Positions 43,343-52,432 of a DNA stretch of 52,510 nt are shown piece by piece. How positions within the stretch are numbered: position 1 is the stretch's first letter; each line of letters begins with the position of its first letter. The notes under the pieces are model-generated. The model made no database searches, was not told where the DNA came from, and saw only the letters and a program-made list of their open reading frames with translations. The position numbers and the translations under genes were made by a program. The DNA is from Cyanobacteria bacterium FACHB-471 (GTDB lineage: Bacteria > Cyanobacteriota > Cyanobacteriia > Elainellales > Elainellaceae): positions 1 through 52,510 of the forward strand of contig JACJOC010000067.1 in assembly GCA_014695345.1 (NCBI GenBank), written 5' to 3'.

Positions 43343-43554
43343 TCAAATTTGGGCTGTGTGGCAGCAATAGGATCGGGAATTGAGTTAAAGAACGGGTCTA
43401 ACCAAACGCAAAAATTTAGAAGGTAGATGTCAAAACGCTGGCTGGACATTACTTACCGTTGCTTAATTTATGTCGACTTTGCTACTTTTTCCTAATTTAT
43501 AGAAATTTGTAGAAAGCCTGATCAAATGTTATCAAAATCAGGGCATTTCTGGGT

Positions 43555-45039
43555 TTATTTCTCTTGATAAGTCTCGACACTACGAGATTTGATTGCTAGT
43601 GCAGCTAGTTGTGCTTGTGCCTTGTGCAGTGCTTCAAACCACTCCAATTCTGGGTTGCTATCTGCTACGATCCCCGCTCCTACCTGTCCCCAGATCACAT
43701 TTCCTCGATCGCCCGCTGCACCCTCCGTCAGACCTGACAGCGATGAAGCAGGGGCGGAGAGAAGGGTACGAATCAAAATATTTAAGTCCAGGTTGCCGCG
43801 CCAGTCCAGATAGCCGCAGGAACCGTAGAACAAGTTGCGGCGAACAGGTTCCAGTTCTTCAATGATCTCCATACAGCGAACTTTAGGACAGCCTGTGATT
43901 GTGCCACCCGGAAACAAAGCCCGAATCAAGGCGATCGCATCACAGTCTGAGTGAAGTCTGCCTCTGACATTGCTGACTAAGTGCATCACATGGCTATAGC
44001 TTTCGATCGTCAGCAGTTCATCGACGGTAACCGATCCCCATTCGCAAACCCGCCCCAGGTCGTTGCGCTCCAGGTCAACCAACATGATGTGCTCGGCATT
44101 TTCTTTAGCGTTGTCGAGCAGGTCTTGAGCCTGCTGGCGATCGTGCTCTGGGGTGTTGCCTCGCGATCGCGTCCCGGCAATTGGTCGAGTCTGAGCCTCG
44201 CGTCCCCGCAATTCTACTAATCGCTCTGGTGAACAGCTAATCATCGCTCCCCACGGTGTCTGCCAATAGCTAGCAAAGGGGGAAGGGTTGATCTGCTGAA
44301 GGGCTCGGTAGATTGACCAGTTATCTACCAGAGTCTGAGTCTCAAATCGCAGAGAGAGGTTTGCCTGAAAAATGTCTCCGGCTTGAATGTATTTTTTAGC
44401 CTGAAGAATAGCGGCTTCGTAGTCGGCTTGAGAGGTGTGAAAGTGGGGAGTGGGGAGTGGATGGGAATTAGGGATTAGGGATTGGGGAATGGCGGGTGGA
44501 GGGTTTTCTAAGCGTGATTGAAGGGTGTCGAGTTGAGAGGAATGGGTGGCGGCTAGCCAGAGGGTTTGGCTGTGGTGGTCGAGGATGGCAAATTGGTCTG
44601 GCTCGTACCAGTAGGCAACCGGAAAGGGGAGAGGGTCGAAGTTGAGCGAGGGGAGCCGCTCAATTTCCCAGGCAAGGTCGTAGCCCAGCCAGCCCAGCCA
44701 GCCTCCGGTAAAGGGAAGTTCAGGAGCGGGAATCTCCAGAGTGGTTGAATGCTGGAGTAGCTGTCGCAATTGAGGCAAAATCTTGCCGACAGCGGGTGTC
44801 CAGACCTGCGGTTTCCCCTGTTGAAAGCGGGGCGCTCCGGCACAAATGGAGTATCGCGCTAGGGAAGAAGCAGAAGGAATAGAAGTGGCAGAAGGACTTT
44901 CTAGCAGGGTGGCAGTCGCCCCCACGCCCGTTTCAGCAGCTCCACCTGGACGGTAAAACAGCGCCTCAAATACGTCTGAGCCAGTGCGCTGGTTAAGGGG
45001 AAGCGATCGCCAGTGCCAGGGTTGAATCGATTGCAGCAT
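43555..45039 (-). CDS. pabB: Aminodeoxychorismate/anthranilate synthase component I family protein
   Basis: 494 residues of the chorismate-using family. Residues 1-200 form the N-terminal domain (GWLGWLGYDLAWEIERL). The catalytic half has IQAGDIFQANLSLRF, PFASYWQTPWGAMISCSPERLVEL, RPIAGTRSRG, FPGGTITGCPKVRCMEIIEELEP and GYLDWRGNLDLNILIRT. Length and context favour PabB (folate), but the PIKGT lysine of E. coli PabB is replaced by Ala (PIAGT), as in anthranilate synthase. The coding region contains a heptanucleotide repeat that yields the proline-rich SLIPNSHPLPTPHF segment. It starts six bases after the ecfT stop and is probably in its operon. Confidence 0.85.
   Translation of the reverse strand: MLQSIQPWHWRSLPLNQRTGSDVFEALFYRPGGAAETGVGATATLLESPSATSIPSASSLARYSICAGAPRFQQGKPQVWTPAVGKILPQLRQLLQHSTTLEIPAPELPFTGGWLGWLGYDLAWEIERLPSLNFDPLPFPVAYWYEPDQFAILDHHSQTLWLAATHSSQLDTLQSRLENPPPAIPQSLIPNSHPLPTPHFHTSQADYEAAILQAKKYIQAGDIFQANLSLRFETQTLVDNWSIYRALQQINPSPFASYWQTPWGAMISCSPERLVELRGREAQTRPIAGTRSRGNTPEHDRQQAQDLLDNAKENAEHIMLVDLERNDLGRVCEWGSVTVDELLTIESYSHVMHLVSNVRGRLHSDCDAIALIRALFPGGTITGCPKVRCMEIIEELEPVRRNLFYGSCGYLDWRGNLDLNILIRTLLSAPASSLSGLTEGAAGDRGNVIWGQVGAGIVADSNPELEWFEALHKAQAQLAALAIKSRSVETYQEK
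44442..44487. repeat. Heptad repeats inside the PabB-type gene
   Basis: AGTGGGG, AGTGGGG and AGTGGAT run from 44442 to 44462; ATTAGGG, ATTAGGG and ATTGGGG run from 44467 to 44487. The block encodes a proline-rich linker between the N-terminal and catalytic parts of the enzyme, in frame. Related degenerate TAGGGACTAGG runs occur at about 45990-46017. Confidence 0.85.
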
Positions 45040-45045
45040 TGCCCC

Positions 45046-45978
45046 TCACAGATAGCCCCAGAAAAAACGGGCACTCCAAAATGCGCCTGCACCCAGCAGC
45101 ACTGCCCAATCTAATAGCCGCAGCTGAAACTGATACCAGCGCACCTGATGCTGATTGGGACTGATAAACCCTCTCACCTGCATAGCGCTAGCAATTTGCT
45201 CTGCCCGCAGCAGCAGGTTGTCTAACAACCGCTCAGAAATCACCAGCCAAATCTGCGTCGTGCCCCGAAGCCCCAATTTTTTCCAGTTGATCGCTCTAGT
45301 GCGAACCGATCGCACCAAATTCTGAATTTCCTCCAGCACCAGCGGAATAAACCGCAGCGATAGCGTCAACGTCAGCACGATTTCAGTGACGGGTACGTTA
45401 AATCGACGCAACGGCTGCATCAAGTTATCCAGTCCTGCAGTGATCTCTTCAGGCGCAGTGGTTAGCAGATACAAATTCGTACTGTAGATCAGCACAAACA
45501 TCAGCGTCCCAGCGCGAATGGCTAACTCCAGCGATCGCCGCGTCACCGTAATTCGGGACTGCTCAATCAGCACATATTGATAGCCCGTGGGCTGAGGCAA
45601 TCCACTAGCTGCCACCTCCACCGCCGCATCTGTAGGTTCTAACGTTGCTTCTACAAAAGCAAGTTCATTCTCGGGCAACCGACCCTGATGACCTACATTT
45701 AAGCCGTCTGGAGCCAGCATGGTGACAAAAAACAGCAGGAGGCTAAAGATGATCACCAACCCCATCTGTTGCCGCCAAACCCGAAACGGAATTCGGGTTG
45801 CCAGCGTCAACAGCAGCAGCCAGCCAACCAGTGAAAGCCGCCAAATTGGACCCGCTGAAATCGGCGAGAGCAAAAATCCAAATAGCCAGACCAGTTTGAT
45901 TCGGGGATCAATCCGATGGAGCCAGGTGACGGGTTGTTCGAGATAAAGCCCAATTGGGAGCGATCGCAGCAGATCCAT
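45046..45978 (-). CDS. ecfT: EcfT-type energy-coupling factor membrane protein (CbiQ family)
   Basis: 310 residues with about five to six membrane helices. The start (LGLYLEQPVTWLHRIDPRIKLVWLFGFLL-like) and the C-terminal coupling region with two Arg-containing motifs (VRSVRTRAINWKKLGLRG; AEQIASAMQVRGFIS) identify EcfT/CbiQ, the scaffold that links ABC ATPases to substrate-binding S components in vitamin or cobalt/nickel uptake. No ATPase or S component is adjacent, so it is probably a shared (group II) module or one whose partners are elsewhere. A 120-residue extracytoplasmic loop region (about 100-150) is longer than usual. The gene is six bases upstream of pabB. Confidence 0.88.
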   Translation of the reverse strand: MDLLRSLPIGLYLEQPVTWLHRIDPRIKLVWLFGFLLSPISAGPIWRLSLVGWLLLLTLATRIPFRVWRQQMGLVIIFSLLLFFVTMLAPDGLNVGHQGRLPENELAFVEATLEPTDAAVEVAASGLPQPTGYQYVLIEQSRITVTRRSLELAIRAGTLMFVLIYSTNLYLLTTAPEEITAGLDNLMQPLRRFNVPVTEIVLTLTLSLRFIPLVLEEIQNLVRSVRTRAINWKKLGLRGTTQIWLVISERLLDNLLLRAEQIASAMQVRGFISPNQHQVRWYQFQLRLLDWAVLLGAGAFWSARFFWGYL

Positions 45979-46063
45979 GAGGGTAATTAGGGACTAGGAG
46001 GAGGCTGGGGGCTAGGGAAGATCACGGAATTGTAAAACGGTAGTAGTACGGCAAGTCTAAAGC

Positions 46064-46138
46064 GTTGGGTTTCGCTCTGCTCCACCCAACCTACAGATCG
46101 CAGAACCGTAGGTTGGGTGAAGCGCGGCGGAACCCAAC
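46064..46138. repeat. Long inverted repeat of the GTAGGTTGGGTG type
   Basis: GTTGGGTTTCGC...CACCCAACCTAC (46064-46094) is inverted in GTAGGTTGGGTG...GGAACCCAAC (46108-46138), with imperfect middles and a 13-nt loop. Elements of this type are widespread in cyanobacterial genomes. Function is unknown. Confidence 0.75.
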
Positions 46139-46344
46139 AGAGGAGATGGGCTTAACCTGCCCAATCCTGCGGCTGTGAGAGTTTGGCATCGTTAAGTCTC
46201 TGTCTGTGCAATGTCTAAGTTTCACAAGCTCAGTCCAGTCTACAGCGTTGCAAACATTGGGCAATTTTTCAAAGAGAAGTCGCCAAAAGGGCATTGCACA
46301 AATTGAGAATGATGCGGAAATTCCTAATACGCGAATCGCCCACT

Positions 46345-46370
46345 GTAGGGGCACGGCATTGCCGTGTTAC
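46345..46370. repeat. Palindrome of the GTAGGGGC family, one arm eroded
   Basis: GTAGGGGCACGGC (46345-46357), loop ATT, GCCGTG (46361-46366) then TTAC. The inner 6-bp stem is kept, but the CCCC of the right arm is replaced by TT, so only the core still pairs. Confidence 0.65.
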
Positions 46371-46485
46371 ACGAAAATTATTCGTCAAATGTGCAACGCC
46401 ACCAAAAGGCTCTAAAAAGCAGAAAAGTAATCCCCTCCTGCTCTTTGCGTCCTTCTCCCTCTTTTCCCAGTCCTCAGCCCCAGAT

Positions 46486-47850
46486 TCACCCTTTAACCTT
46501 CGTTGCCCGATTCGCGCCTCGCTCTAGTTCGCGCATTTTCTTGCCGCGCCAGAGGAGACGAACAGGGGTGCCATTGAAGCCAAGGCTTTGGCGAAACTGG
46601 CGCTCGATGTAGCGGCGGTAGTTGTCGTTAAACAGCTTGGGATCGTTGATGAACAGGGCGATCGTCGGGGGTTGACTGGTCACTTGAGTGCCGTAGTAGA
46701 TTCTGCCCTGTCGTCCCTGTCGGGTTGTGGGAGGCGTGTGCCACTTGACCGCGTCTTCCAGCACCTCGTTAATGACGGAAGTTGAAACGCGACGCTTATG
46801 TTGTTCCGCGGCAATGTTGACCAGTTCCAGGATTTTTTCTACCCGTTGTCCGGTCATGGCACTGACGTAGATGGTTTCAGCCCAGTCGGTGAAGTGCAGT
46901 CGATCTTTCACCGTTTTTTCGTAGGCATAGATAGTGTAGGAGTCTTTTTCGACAGCATCCCATTTGTTCACGACGACGACACAGGCACGTCCGTCTTCGG
47001 CAATTCGTCCGGCTAGCTTTTGGTCTTGTTCGGTCACACCGTCTATGGCATCAATCACTAGAAGCACTACATCAGCCCGTCGAATTGCTTTAAAGGCACG
47101 GTTGATGCCAAAAAATTCAGGGCCGTACTCGACCTGCTTCTTTTTACGAATGCCTGCGGTATCAACCAGGCGATAGATTTGCCCCTGACGCTCGACCACC
47201 ATGTCGATCGCATCGCGAGTGGTGCCCGAGATGGGGCTGACGATCGCCCGAGCTTCTCCCACAAAGGCGTTTAACAGACTAGATTTGCCCACATTAGGGC
47301 GACCGACGATCGCCACTCGAATCTCGTTTGTTTCTGGCAATTCTTCTGTGGCGGGCAGATACATCATCAGTGCATCCAGCAAATCGCCTGTGCCGCTGCC
47401 ATGAATACCGGAAACGGCATAGGGTTCGCCTAACCCCAAACTCCAAAATTCTGCCGCTTGCACTGCCCCCTGTTCGACCGATTCGCATTTGTTTACCGCA
47501 AGCAGTACAGGAACAGTCTGATGCCTGAGCCAAGTGGCGATCGCTTCATCAGAAGCATTTGGACCCTCCTGACCATCAACTACCATAATCGCCACGCTGG
47601 CTTCTGCGAGAGCCGCCATTGCCTGCTCTCGAATCAACGGCAGAAATTCGGTGTCGTCGTCAAAGACCAGACCGCCTGTGTCTACGACTGAAAATTCGCG
47701 ATCGCGCCAAAAGGCTTCTCGATAGGTGCGATCGCGGGTCACTCCGGGTTCATCGTGTACGATCGCATCCATTCCCCCTGCCAGACGATTGACAAGCGTA
47801 GACTTGCCCACATTGGGGCGACCGATAATAGCAACTATAGGCAAAGACAT
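46486..47850 (-). CDS. der: Ribosome-assembly GTPase Der (EngA)
   Basis: 454 residues with two tandem GTPase domains and a KH-like C-terminus, the layout unique to Der. G1 motifs are GRPNVGKST (residue about 9-17) and GRPNVGKSS (about 182); G3 motifs are DTGGL and DTAGI; G4 motifs are NKCE-like and NKWD. The C-terminal KH region includes [21 protein letters not shown]. Der acts in late assembly of the large ribosomal subunit. The gene lies 3.1 kb from pipX on the same strand; PipX and EngA have been reported to interact in Synechococcus elongatus. Confidence 0.96.
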   Translation of the reverse strand: MSLPIVAIIGRPNVGKSTLVNRLAGGMDAIVHDEPGVTRDRTYREAFWRDREFSVVDTGGLVFDDDTEFLPLIREQAMAALAEASVAIMVVDGQEGPNASDEAIATWLRHQTVPVLLAVNKCESVEQGAVQAAEFWSLGLGEPYAVSGIHGSGTGDLLDALMMYLPATEELPETNEIRVAIVGRPNVGKSSLLNAFVGEARAIVSPISGTTRDAIDMVVERQGQIYRLVDTAGIRKKKQVEYGPEFFGINRAFKAIRRADVVLLVIDAIDGVTEQDQKLAGRIAEDGRACVVVVNKWDAVEKDSYTIYAYEKTVKDRLHFTDWAETIYVSAMTGQRVEKILELVNIAAEQHKRRVSTSVINEVLEDAVKWHTPPTTRQGRQGRIYYGTQVTSQPPTIALFINDPKLFNDNYRRYIERQFRQSLGFNGTPVRLLWRGKKMRELERGANRATKVKG

Positions 47851-48357
47851 ATAAAAATCCGCCAGCCCGTCTGGCTGTTAATTCCTCAATACTTCATTCT
47901 AGTGCAGCTTCAACAATGCTGTTTTACCTGGAAGCGCTGGCAATTGCCCAATTCAGCAATGCCTCAAAATCTTTATCACAGTTGTTGACCTAGCACCACT
48001 ACTATAGAGACGCAGAGGCAAAAGAGATGCAGAGACGGATTTTCCAATATTTCTCCCATGCGACATTTGAGACTTTAACCGCTATTTGCTACGGTTTATT
48101 ACAGATGCTTACATATTCTTTATATTCTCCTCCTTTCCTTAGATGGATGACATCTAACTGACCCCATCCGCCAGGATTGCATCCCTAGACTGATGTGAAG
48201 ACTGGCTGGATTTAGTTTTATCAGCAGTAGTGGCAGGTTCTGGGGGTTTCCCTATTCCTGTATTAGTAAGCAGCTAAGTTAAACCCAAAAGAGTAATCTT
48301 TTATTTTTGAAGTCCCTTTAACCTCTGTTCAACAACTCGATTTAGGTAGGTAGTTTC
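47851..48357. other. Divergent region between der and glgB
   Basis: 507 bases without a gene; the promoters of both der and glgB should lie here. There is a repetitive AGAGACGCAGAGG...AGATGCAGAGACGG stretch at 48005-48037, and pyrimidine-rich sequence before glgB. AGGTAGGTAG just before the glgB start could be its ribosome site. No operator was identified. Confidence 0.4.
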
Positions 48358-50649
48358 ATGTCGATGACTGTCGCTCCAGAGCAGATCGAACGGATTGTTT
48401 GGAACCAGCACCAAGACCCGTTTGAGGTTTTAGGTCCCCACCGAATTCAGGACAACGGCAAAGCTGTCTGGGTGGTGCGGGCTTATCTGCCTGATGCCAG
48501 CGCAGCATGGGTGGTATTGCCAGAAGAAAGGGCCGAGTACCCAATGCAGACCGTGCATCATCCGCATTTTTTTGAATGCACTTTAGAACGCCCTGAACTT
48601 GCTAATTATCAGCTTCGCGTTAAGGAAGGGGAGCATGAGCGAGTCATCTATGATCCTTATGCGTTTCGATCGCCCCGGGTAACGGACTTTGACATTCACC
48701 TGTTTGCCGAAGGCAACCACCACCGAATTTATGAAAAGTTAGGCGCTCACCTGACCGAAATTGAAGGGGTTGAAGGCGTTTATTTTGCAGTCTGGGCACC
48801 GAATGCGCGAAACGTTTCCGTTTTGGGCGATTTCAACTATTGGGATGGTCGTAAGCATCAGATGCGCCGAGGTTCGAGCGGCATTTGGGAACTGTTTGTG
48901 CCTGGGCTAAAAGTTGGTGACTGCTATAAGTACGAGATTAAGAATGAGACGGGTCATATTTACGAGAAGTCTGATCCTTATGGATTTCAGCAGGAAGTGC
49001 GTCCTAAGACGGCTTCTATTGTGGCGGATTTGGACCGGTATGAATGGGGCGATCGCGATTGGATGGAACAGCGTCGCCACTCCGACCCCTTGACTCAGCC
49101 GATCTCAGTTTACGAAGTTCACCTTGGCTCTTGGCTACACGCTTCAGCCGCCGAACCCGCCAAATCTCTCACAGGCGAAGACGAACCCGTCGTCATCGTG
49201 GCAGAACTTAAGCCTGGAGCACGCTTCCTGACCTACCGAGAGCTAGCAGATCGGCTGATCCCCTATGTCAAGGAGACGGGCTTTACCCACATCGAGCTAC
49301 TGCCAATCGCTGAACACCCGTTTGATGGTTCCTGGGGTTATCAAGTGACAGGCTACTATGCTTGCACCTCGCGCTATGGCAGTCCGGAAGACCTGATGTA
49401 CTTTATTGACCAGTGCCACCAAAACGGCATTGGCGTAATCGTGGACTGGGTACCTGGGCACTTTCCTAAAGACGGACATGGATTGGCTAATTTTGACGGC
49501 ACCCACCTATACGAACACGCCGATCCCCGCAAAGGTGAGCACAAAGAATGGGGAACGCTGGTATTCAACTATGCCCGCCATGAGGTGCGTAACTTCCTGG
49601 TTGCCAATGCCCTGTTCTGGTTTGACAAGTACCACATTGACGGCATTCGGGTAGATGCGGTTGCCTCCATGCTTTACCTTGACTACTGCCGCGAACCCGG
49701 TGAATGGCTGCCGAACCAGTACGGCGGACGAGAAAATATCGAAGCAGCCGATTTCCTCCGCCAGACCAACCATACTCTGTTTAGCTATTTCCCTGGAGCG
49801 CTCTCGATCGCCGAGGAGTCGACCTCCTGGCCAATGGTTTCCTGGCCCACTTACGTTGGCGGCTTGGGCTTTAACCTGAAGTGGAATATGGGCTGGATGC
49901 ACGACATGCTCGATTACTTCAGCATGGACCCGTGGTTCCGCCAGTTCCATCAAAACAATGTCACCTTTAGCATCATGTATGCGTTCAGCGAAAACTTTAT
50001 GCTGGCGCTCTCCCACGATGAGGTGGTGCATGGCAAGAGCAACATGATCGGCAAGATTCCAGGTGACGAATGGCAGAAATTTGCTAATTTGCGCTGCCTC
50101 TATGCCTACATGTTTACCCATCCGGGTAAGAAGACACTGTTTATGAGCATGGAGTTTGGGCAGTGGAGCGAGTGGAATGTCTGGGGCGACCTGGAATGGC
50201 ATTTGCTCCAGTTCGAGCCGCATCAAAAGCTGAAGCATTTTATTACCAAGCTCAATCAGCTTTATCGCGACGAGCCAGCTCTGTATACGCATGACTTTAG
50301 CTTTGACGGCTTTGAATGGATCGACTGTAGCGACAATCGCCACAGCGTCGTTTCCTTCATTCGCAAAGCTAAGGACTCTGAAGATTTTGTGGTTACGGTC
50401 TGCAATTTTACCCCCCAGCCCCATTCCCACTATCGGGTCGGTGTGCCTCAACCTGGTTTCTATACAGAGCTGTTTAACAGCGACGCGCGGGAATATGGCG
50501 GTAGCAACATGGGCAACTTGGGCGGTAAGTGGGCAGAGGAATGGTCTTACCACAATCGCCCTTACTCGATTGATCTGTGTTTGCCACCGTTAGGCGTACT
50601 AGTGCTGAAGCTTGATAAGGCAAAGACTGAGGCGGCAGCGCAAGGGTAA
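48358..50649 (+). CDS. glgB: 1,4-alpha-glucan branching enzyme
   Basis: 763 residues, full length. It forms alpha-1,6 branches in glycogen. Order: an N-terminal domain with [16 protein letters not shown], a CBM48-type module ([30 protein letters not shown] in residues about 140-170), then a GH13 barrel. The GH13 residues are Asp433 (nucleophile, [10 protein letters not shown]), Glu486 (acid/base, [10 protein letters not shown]) and the HDE of [23 protein letters not shown] marks the second conserved region. The start could also be the Met at 48364. A classical terminator lies about 150 bases downstream. Confidence 0.97.
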   Translation: MSMTVAPEQIERIVWNQHQDPFEVLGPHRIQDNGKAVWVVRAYLPDASAAWVVLPEERAEYPMQTVHHPHFFECTLERPELANYQLRVKEGEHERVIYDPYAFRSPRVTDFDIHLFAEGNHHRIYEKLGAHLTEIEGVEGVYFAVWAPNARNVSVLGDFNYWDGRKHQMRRGSSGIWELFVPGLKVGDCYKYEIKNETGHIYEKSDPYGFQQEVRPKTASIVADLDRYEWGDRDWMEQRRHSDPLTQPISVYEVHLGSWLHASAAEPAKSLTGEDEPVVIVAELKPGARFLTYRELADRLIPYVKETGFTHIELLPIAEHPFDGSWGYQVTGYYACTSRYGSPEDLMYFIDQCHQNGIGVIVDWVPGHFPKDGHGLANFDGTHLYEHADPRKGEHKEWGTLVFNYARHEVRNFLVANALFWFDKYHIDGIRVDAVASMLYLDYCREPGEWLPNQYGGRENIEAADFLRQTNHTLFSYFPGALSIAEESTSWPMVSWPTYVGGLGFNLKWNMGWMHDMLDYFSMDPWFRQFHQNNVTFSIMYAFSENFMLALSHDEVVHGKSNMIGKIPGDEWQKFANLRCLYAYMFTHPGKKTLFMSMEFGQWSEWNVWGDLEWHLLQFEPHQKLKHFITKLNQLYRDEPALYTHDFSFDGFEWIDCSDNRHSVVSFIRKAKDSEDFVVTVCNFTPQPHSHYRVGVPQPGFYTELFNSDAREYGGSNMGNLGGKWAEEWSYHNRPYSIDLCLPPLGVLVLKLDKAKTEAAAQG

Positions 50650-50794
50650 AAGATGAAGTTGTAGCGGTTTACTCAAATTTGGAACTCAAAATCCAACATT
50701 GGTGAAAATCACCCAACTAGGTGAGCCGTTGGAATGAGGCGATAGACCATCGGTTGCCGTTACCTTAATAACTGTAAGTGACGTTGATTGAACT

Positions 50795-50823
50795 AACCCA
50801 GCAAGGGGCTGCTGGGTTTTTTT
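50795..50823 (+). terminator. Rho-independent terminator
   Basis: AACCCAGCA (50795-50803) and TGCTGGGTT (50810-50818) form a 9-bp stem with a 6-nt loop, followed by a T-run to 50823. It is about 145 bases after the glgB stop, just before the tRNA gene. Confidence 0.88.
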
Positions 50824-50879
50824 ATTGGAAAGCGATTTTGTTGGAAGGCGATCGCCCAATTTGATATATTAGTCATATT

Positions 50880-50952
50880 GCTGGTGTAGCTCAGTTGGTA
50901 GAGCAGCTGATTTGTAATCAGCCGGTCGCAAGTTCGAGTCTTGTCACCAGCT
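50880..50952 (+). tRNA. tRNA-Thr (anticodon UGU)
   Basis: 73 nt with acceptor GCTGGTG/CACCAGC and discriminator T. The D arm is GCTC/GAGC; the anticodon stem GCTGA/TCAGC encloses TTTGTAA with anticodon TGT; the T arm is GCAAG/CTTGT with TTCGAGT loop. CCA is not encoded. An integrase relic follows 300 bases downstream. Confidence 0.96.
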
Positions 50953-51255
50953 TTCGCTAAAATTCATAAGCGTCAAGAGTTTCGGGTGTGATTTGGAGGG
51001 ATGTCTATCTTCTAAATCGCACCCAATTCTTTCAATTTCTGCCCTAAATTTAAGCCAAACTTAAGCCGAGCTCTGATTGTAATCCGTTAAGCTTCAGAAC
51101 TACGGATCAAAGGAAATGGAGCAGAAAAGAAAAAGTTGTCTCTATCTTCTTCTTCTTATTCTTTTAAACCATTGTAATCACTGGGTTTTGGGCTAAAAAC
51201 ACCCTGTCTCTATTTGCGTCTCTACGTTGTCTCTGTGTCTCTATTTCGATTGGAC
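50953..51255. other. Gap between tRNA-Thr and the integrase relic
   Basis: 300 bases with no gene. The right end is made of repeated CTCTGTGTCTCTA-type words (51205-51250), related to the AGAGACGCAGAG run at 48005. No second copy of the tRNA 3' end (attachment site) was found in the window. Confidence 0.35.
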
Positions 51256-51690
51256 GTGAACATTCAAGAGGAAGTCCGAAAAGCCAATGCCAGATTGAAA
51301 GCAGCAAAAATGGGAGTTGCCCTACAGCTACGGGGCGATCGCATTAGCCTGGTAGCTACGCTGCCGCCAAAACCAGACTCAATCAAAACTAAGGATCATC
51401 AGCAAAGGATTCCGTTGGGCATATATGCTAACCATCAAGGGCCTAAACAAGCCGAGGCTGAGGCAAAGATGGTAGGCGCTAAATTGGCTGCAAAGACCTT
51501 TACATGGGCTGATTATCTGGATTCTGCTAGCGGTTCTTCTTCTGCAACGACGTGCGGAGAATGAATTAAACAATTCAAAGATTATATCCTTGCTACCAGC
51601 ATTCACGAGAATGACCCTAAAGCAGCCAACAAGCTGTGGCGACGGTTCTACAATGCTGGCTTAAGCCGCCTCAACCCTGTGTCTGAGAGC
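51256..51690 (+). pseudogene. Phage-type tyrosine integrase, N-terminal relic with nonsense codon
   Basis: The frame starts at GTG 51256 (or ATG 51214) and reads VNIQEEVRKANARLKAAKMG, followed by QLRGDRISLVATLPPKP, IPLGIYANHQGPKQAEAEAK and FTWADYL, the N-terminal region of cyanobacterial integrases. The typical C-G-E-W is here C-G-E then TGA (51562-51564). Reading on in frame gives IKQFKDYILAT ... LWRRFYNAGLSRLNP, which still fits the family, until about 51690. The catalytic domain with the Arg-His-Tyr residues is missing. It is probably a remnant of an element that entered near the tRNA gene. Confidence 0.75.
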
Positions 51691-52079
51691 GCAACGGTGG
51701 CGGTGCGATCGTCGATATGATATCAGTGGTAGCCGTTGCTAATGCACCTGTATTTAGCTCCTACAGTGCTTCCAAAGCCGCGCTCCACTCCTTAACCCAA
51801 GGCATTCGCGCAGAACTGGCACAGCAGGGAACGCAAGTAATTGGTGTGTTCCCTGGACCGGTCGATACGGCAATGGCTGAAGCCGTTCCTGCAGAAAAAA
51901 TTGCTCCGAGCGAAGTAGCTAAAGCCGCTTTGCAGGCAATTGAGACAGAAATTGATGATGTCTATCCCGATCTCGTTTCTCAGAGTGTATTTTCTGCGAT
52001 CGCCGCTCCCTTGAAAGCCGTTGAAAAACAATTTGTGGGTTGTGGATGCTTCAATAGGTCAGCCATCGCTACTCAGTGA
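51687..52079 (+). pseudogene. Short-chain dehydrogenase lacking its N-terminal half
   Basis: From about 51690 the frame reads NGGGAIVDMISVVAVANAP, then Tyr-Ser-Ala-Ser-Lys of the catalytic YxxxK motif (YSASKAALHSLT), GIRAELAQQGTQVIGVFPGPVDTAMA and a C-terminal EVAKAALQAIE. This is the second half of an SDR enzyme. The dinucleotide-binding TGxxxGxG half is absent: the upstream sequence belongs to the integrase relic in another frame, so the join lies near 51690. A nominal start ATG exists at 51717, but a product would lack the cofactor site. Confidence 0.8.
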
Positions 52080-52130
52080 GTCATCTGACTAACAGGCTCT
52101 GTCAGAACTGAGTACTCAATTTTAGCCTTG

Positions 52131-52380
52131 GTGGATGTGGGATTGAGCGAGAAGCGAGACATGGAAGCCACAAAAGCATTCTTCGCTCAAGCCTATGAGG
52201 TCGCACAGTACCTCCCTGCAACGAGTGGCAACCGATGACACACCTGCTATCCCAGAGCGATTGAGGAAGAACTGGAAGAAGCGGTTGAACATGAGGTAAA
52301 TTGCAGAGGGAATCTGATTGAGCAGAGTCATCAGGGGATAAAGCAACGCTGCTACTTAACGAAGGAAAGGAGAGGAAAGA
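52131..52380 (+). pseudogene. IS6-family-like transposase relic
   Basis: The frame gives VDVGLSEKRDMEATKAFFAQA, then a TGA at about 52237, then HTCYPRAIEEELEEAVEHEVN and IEQSHQGIKQRCYL. This matches the C-terminal part of IS6/IS240-type DDE transposases, including the region around the last catalytic Glu (IEQDHRGIKQR in intact members). A frame shift and the stop codon show decay. The N-terminal two thirds are missing. Confidence 0.75.
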
Positions 52381-52432
52381 TATTTTTATGAAAAAGAGGG
52401 TATGTCAATAGATTTGTGTCAAAGATCTAAAT

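Larger units (their letters stand above)
45979..46485. other. Intergenic region with repeat elements
   Basis: 507 bases without a gene, between ecfT and der. It holds the inverted repeat at 46064-46138, a palindrome at 46345-46370, and degenerate heptads at 45990-46017 (TAGGGACTAGG-type). These explain most of the sequence; the ecfT promoter should lie in the first 100 bases. Confidence 0.5.

Noticed and set aside
43343-43554. NtcA binding site upstream of pipX
   Set aside because: GTA-like triplets occur near 43470, but no GTA-N8-TAC with a suitable -10 box was found.
48005-48037. AGAGACGCAGAGG-type repeat as an operator for glgB
   Set aside because: Similar words occur at 51205-51250 far from glgB. 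This looks like a scattered genomic repeat rather than a specific operator.
49507-50553. 348-residue open frame on the minus strand inside glgB
   Set aside because: It lies wholly antisense to the conserved catalytic part of glgB, has no family features, and follows from codon bias in the sense gene.
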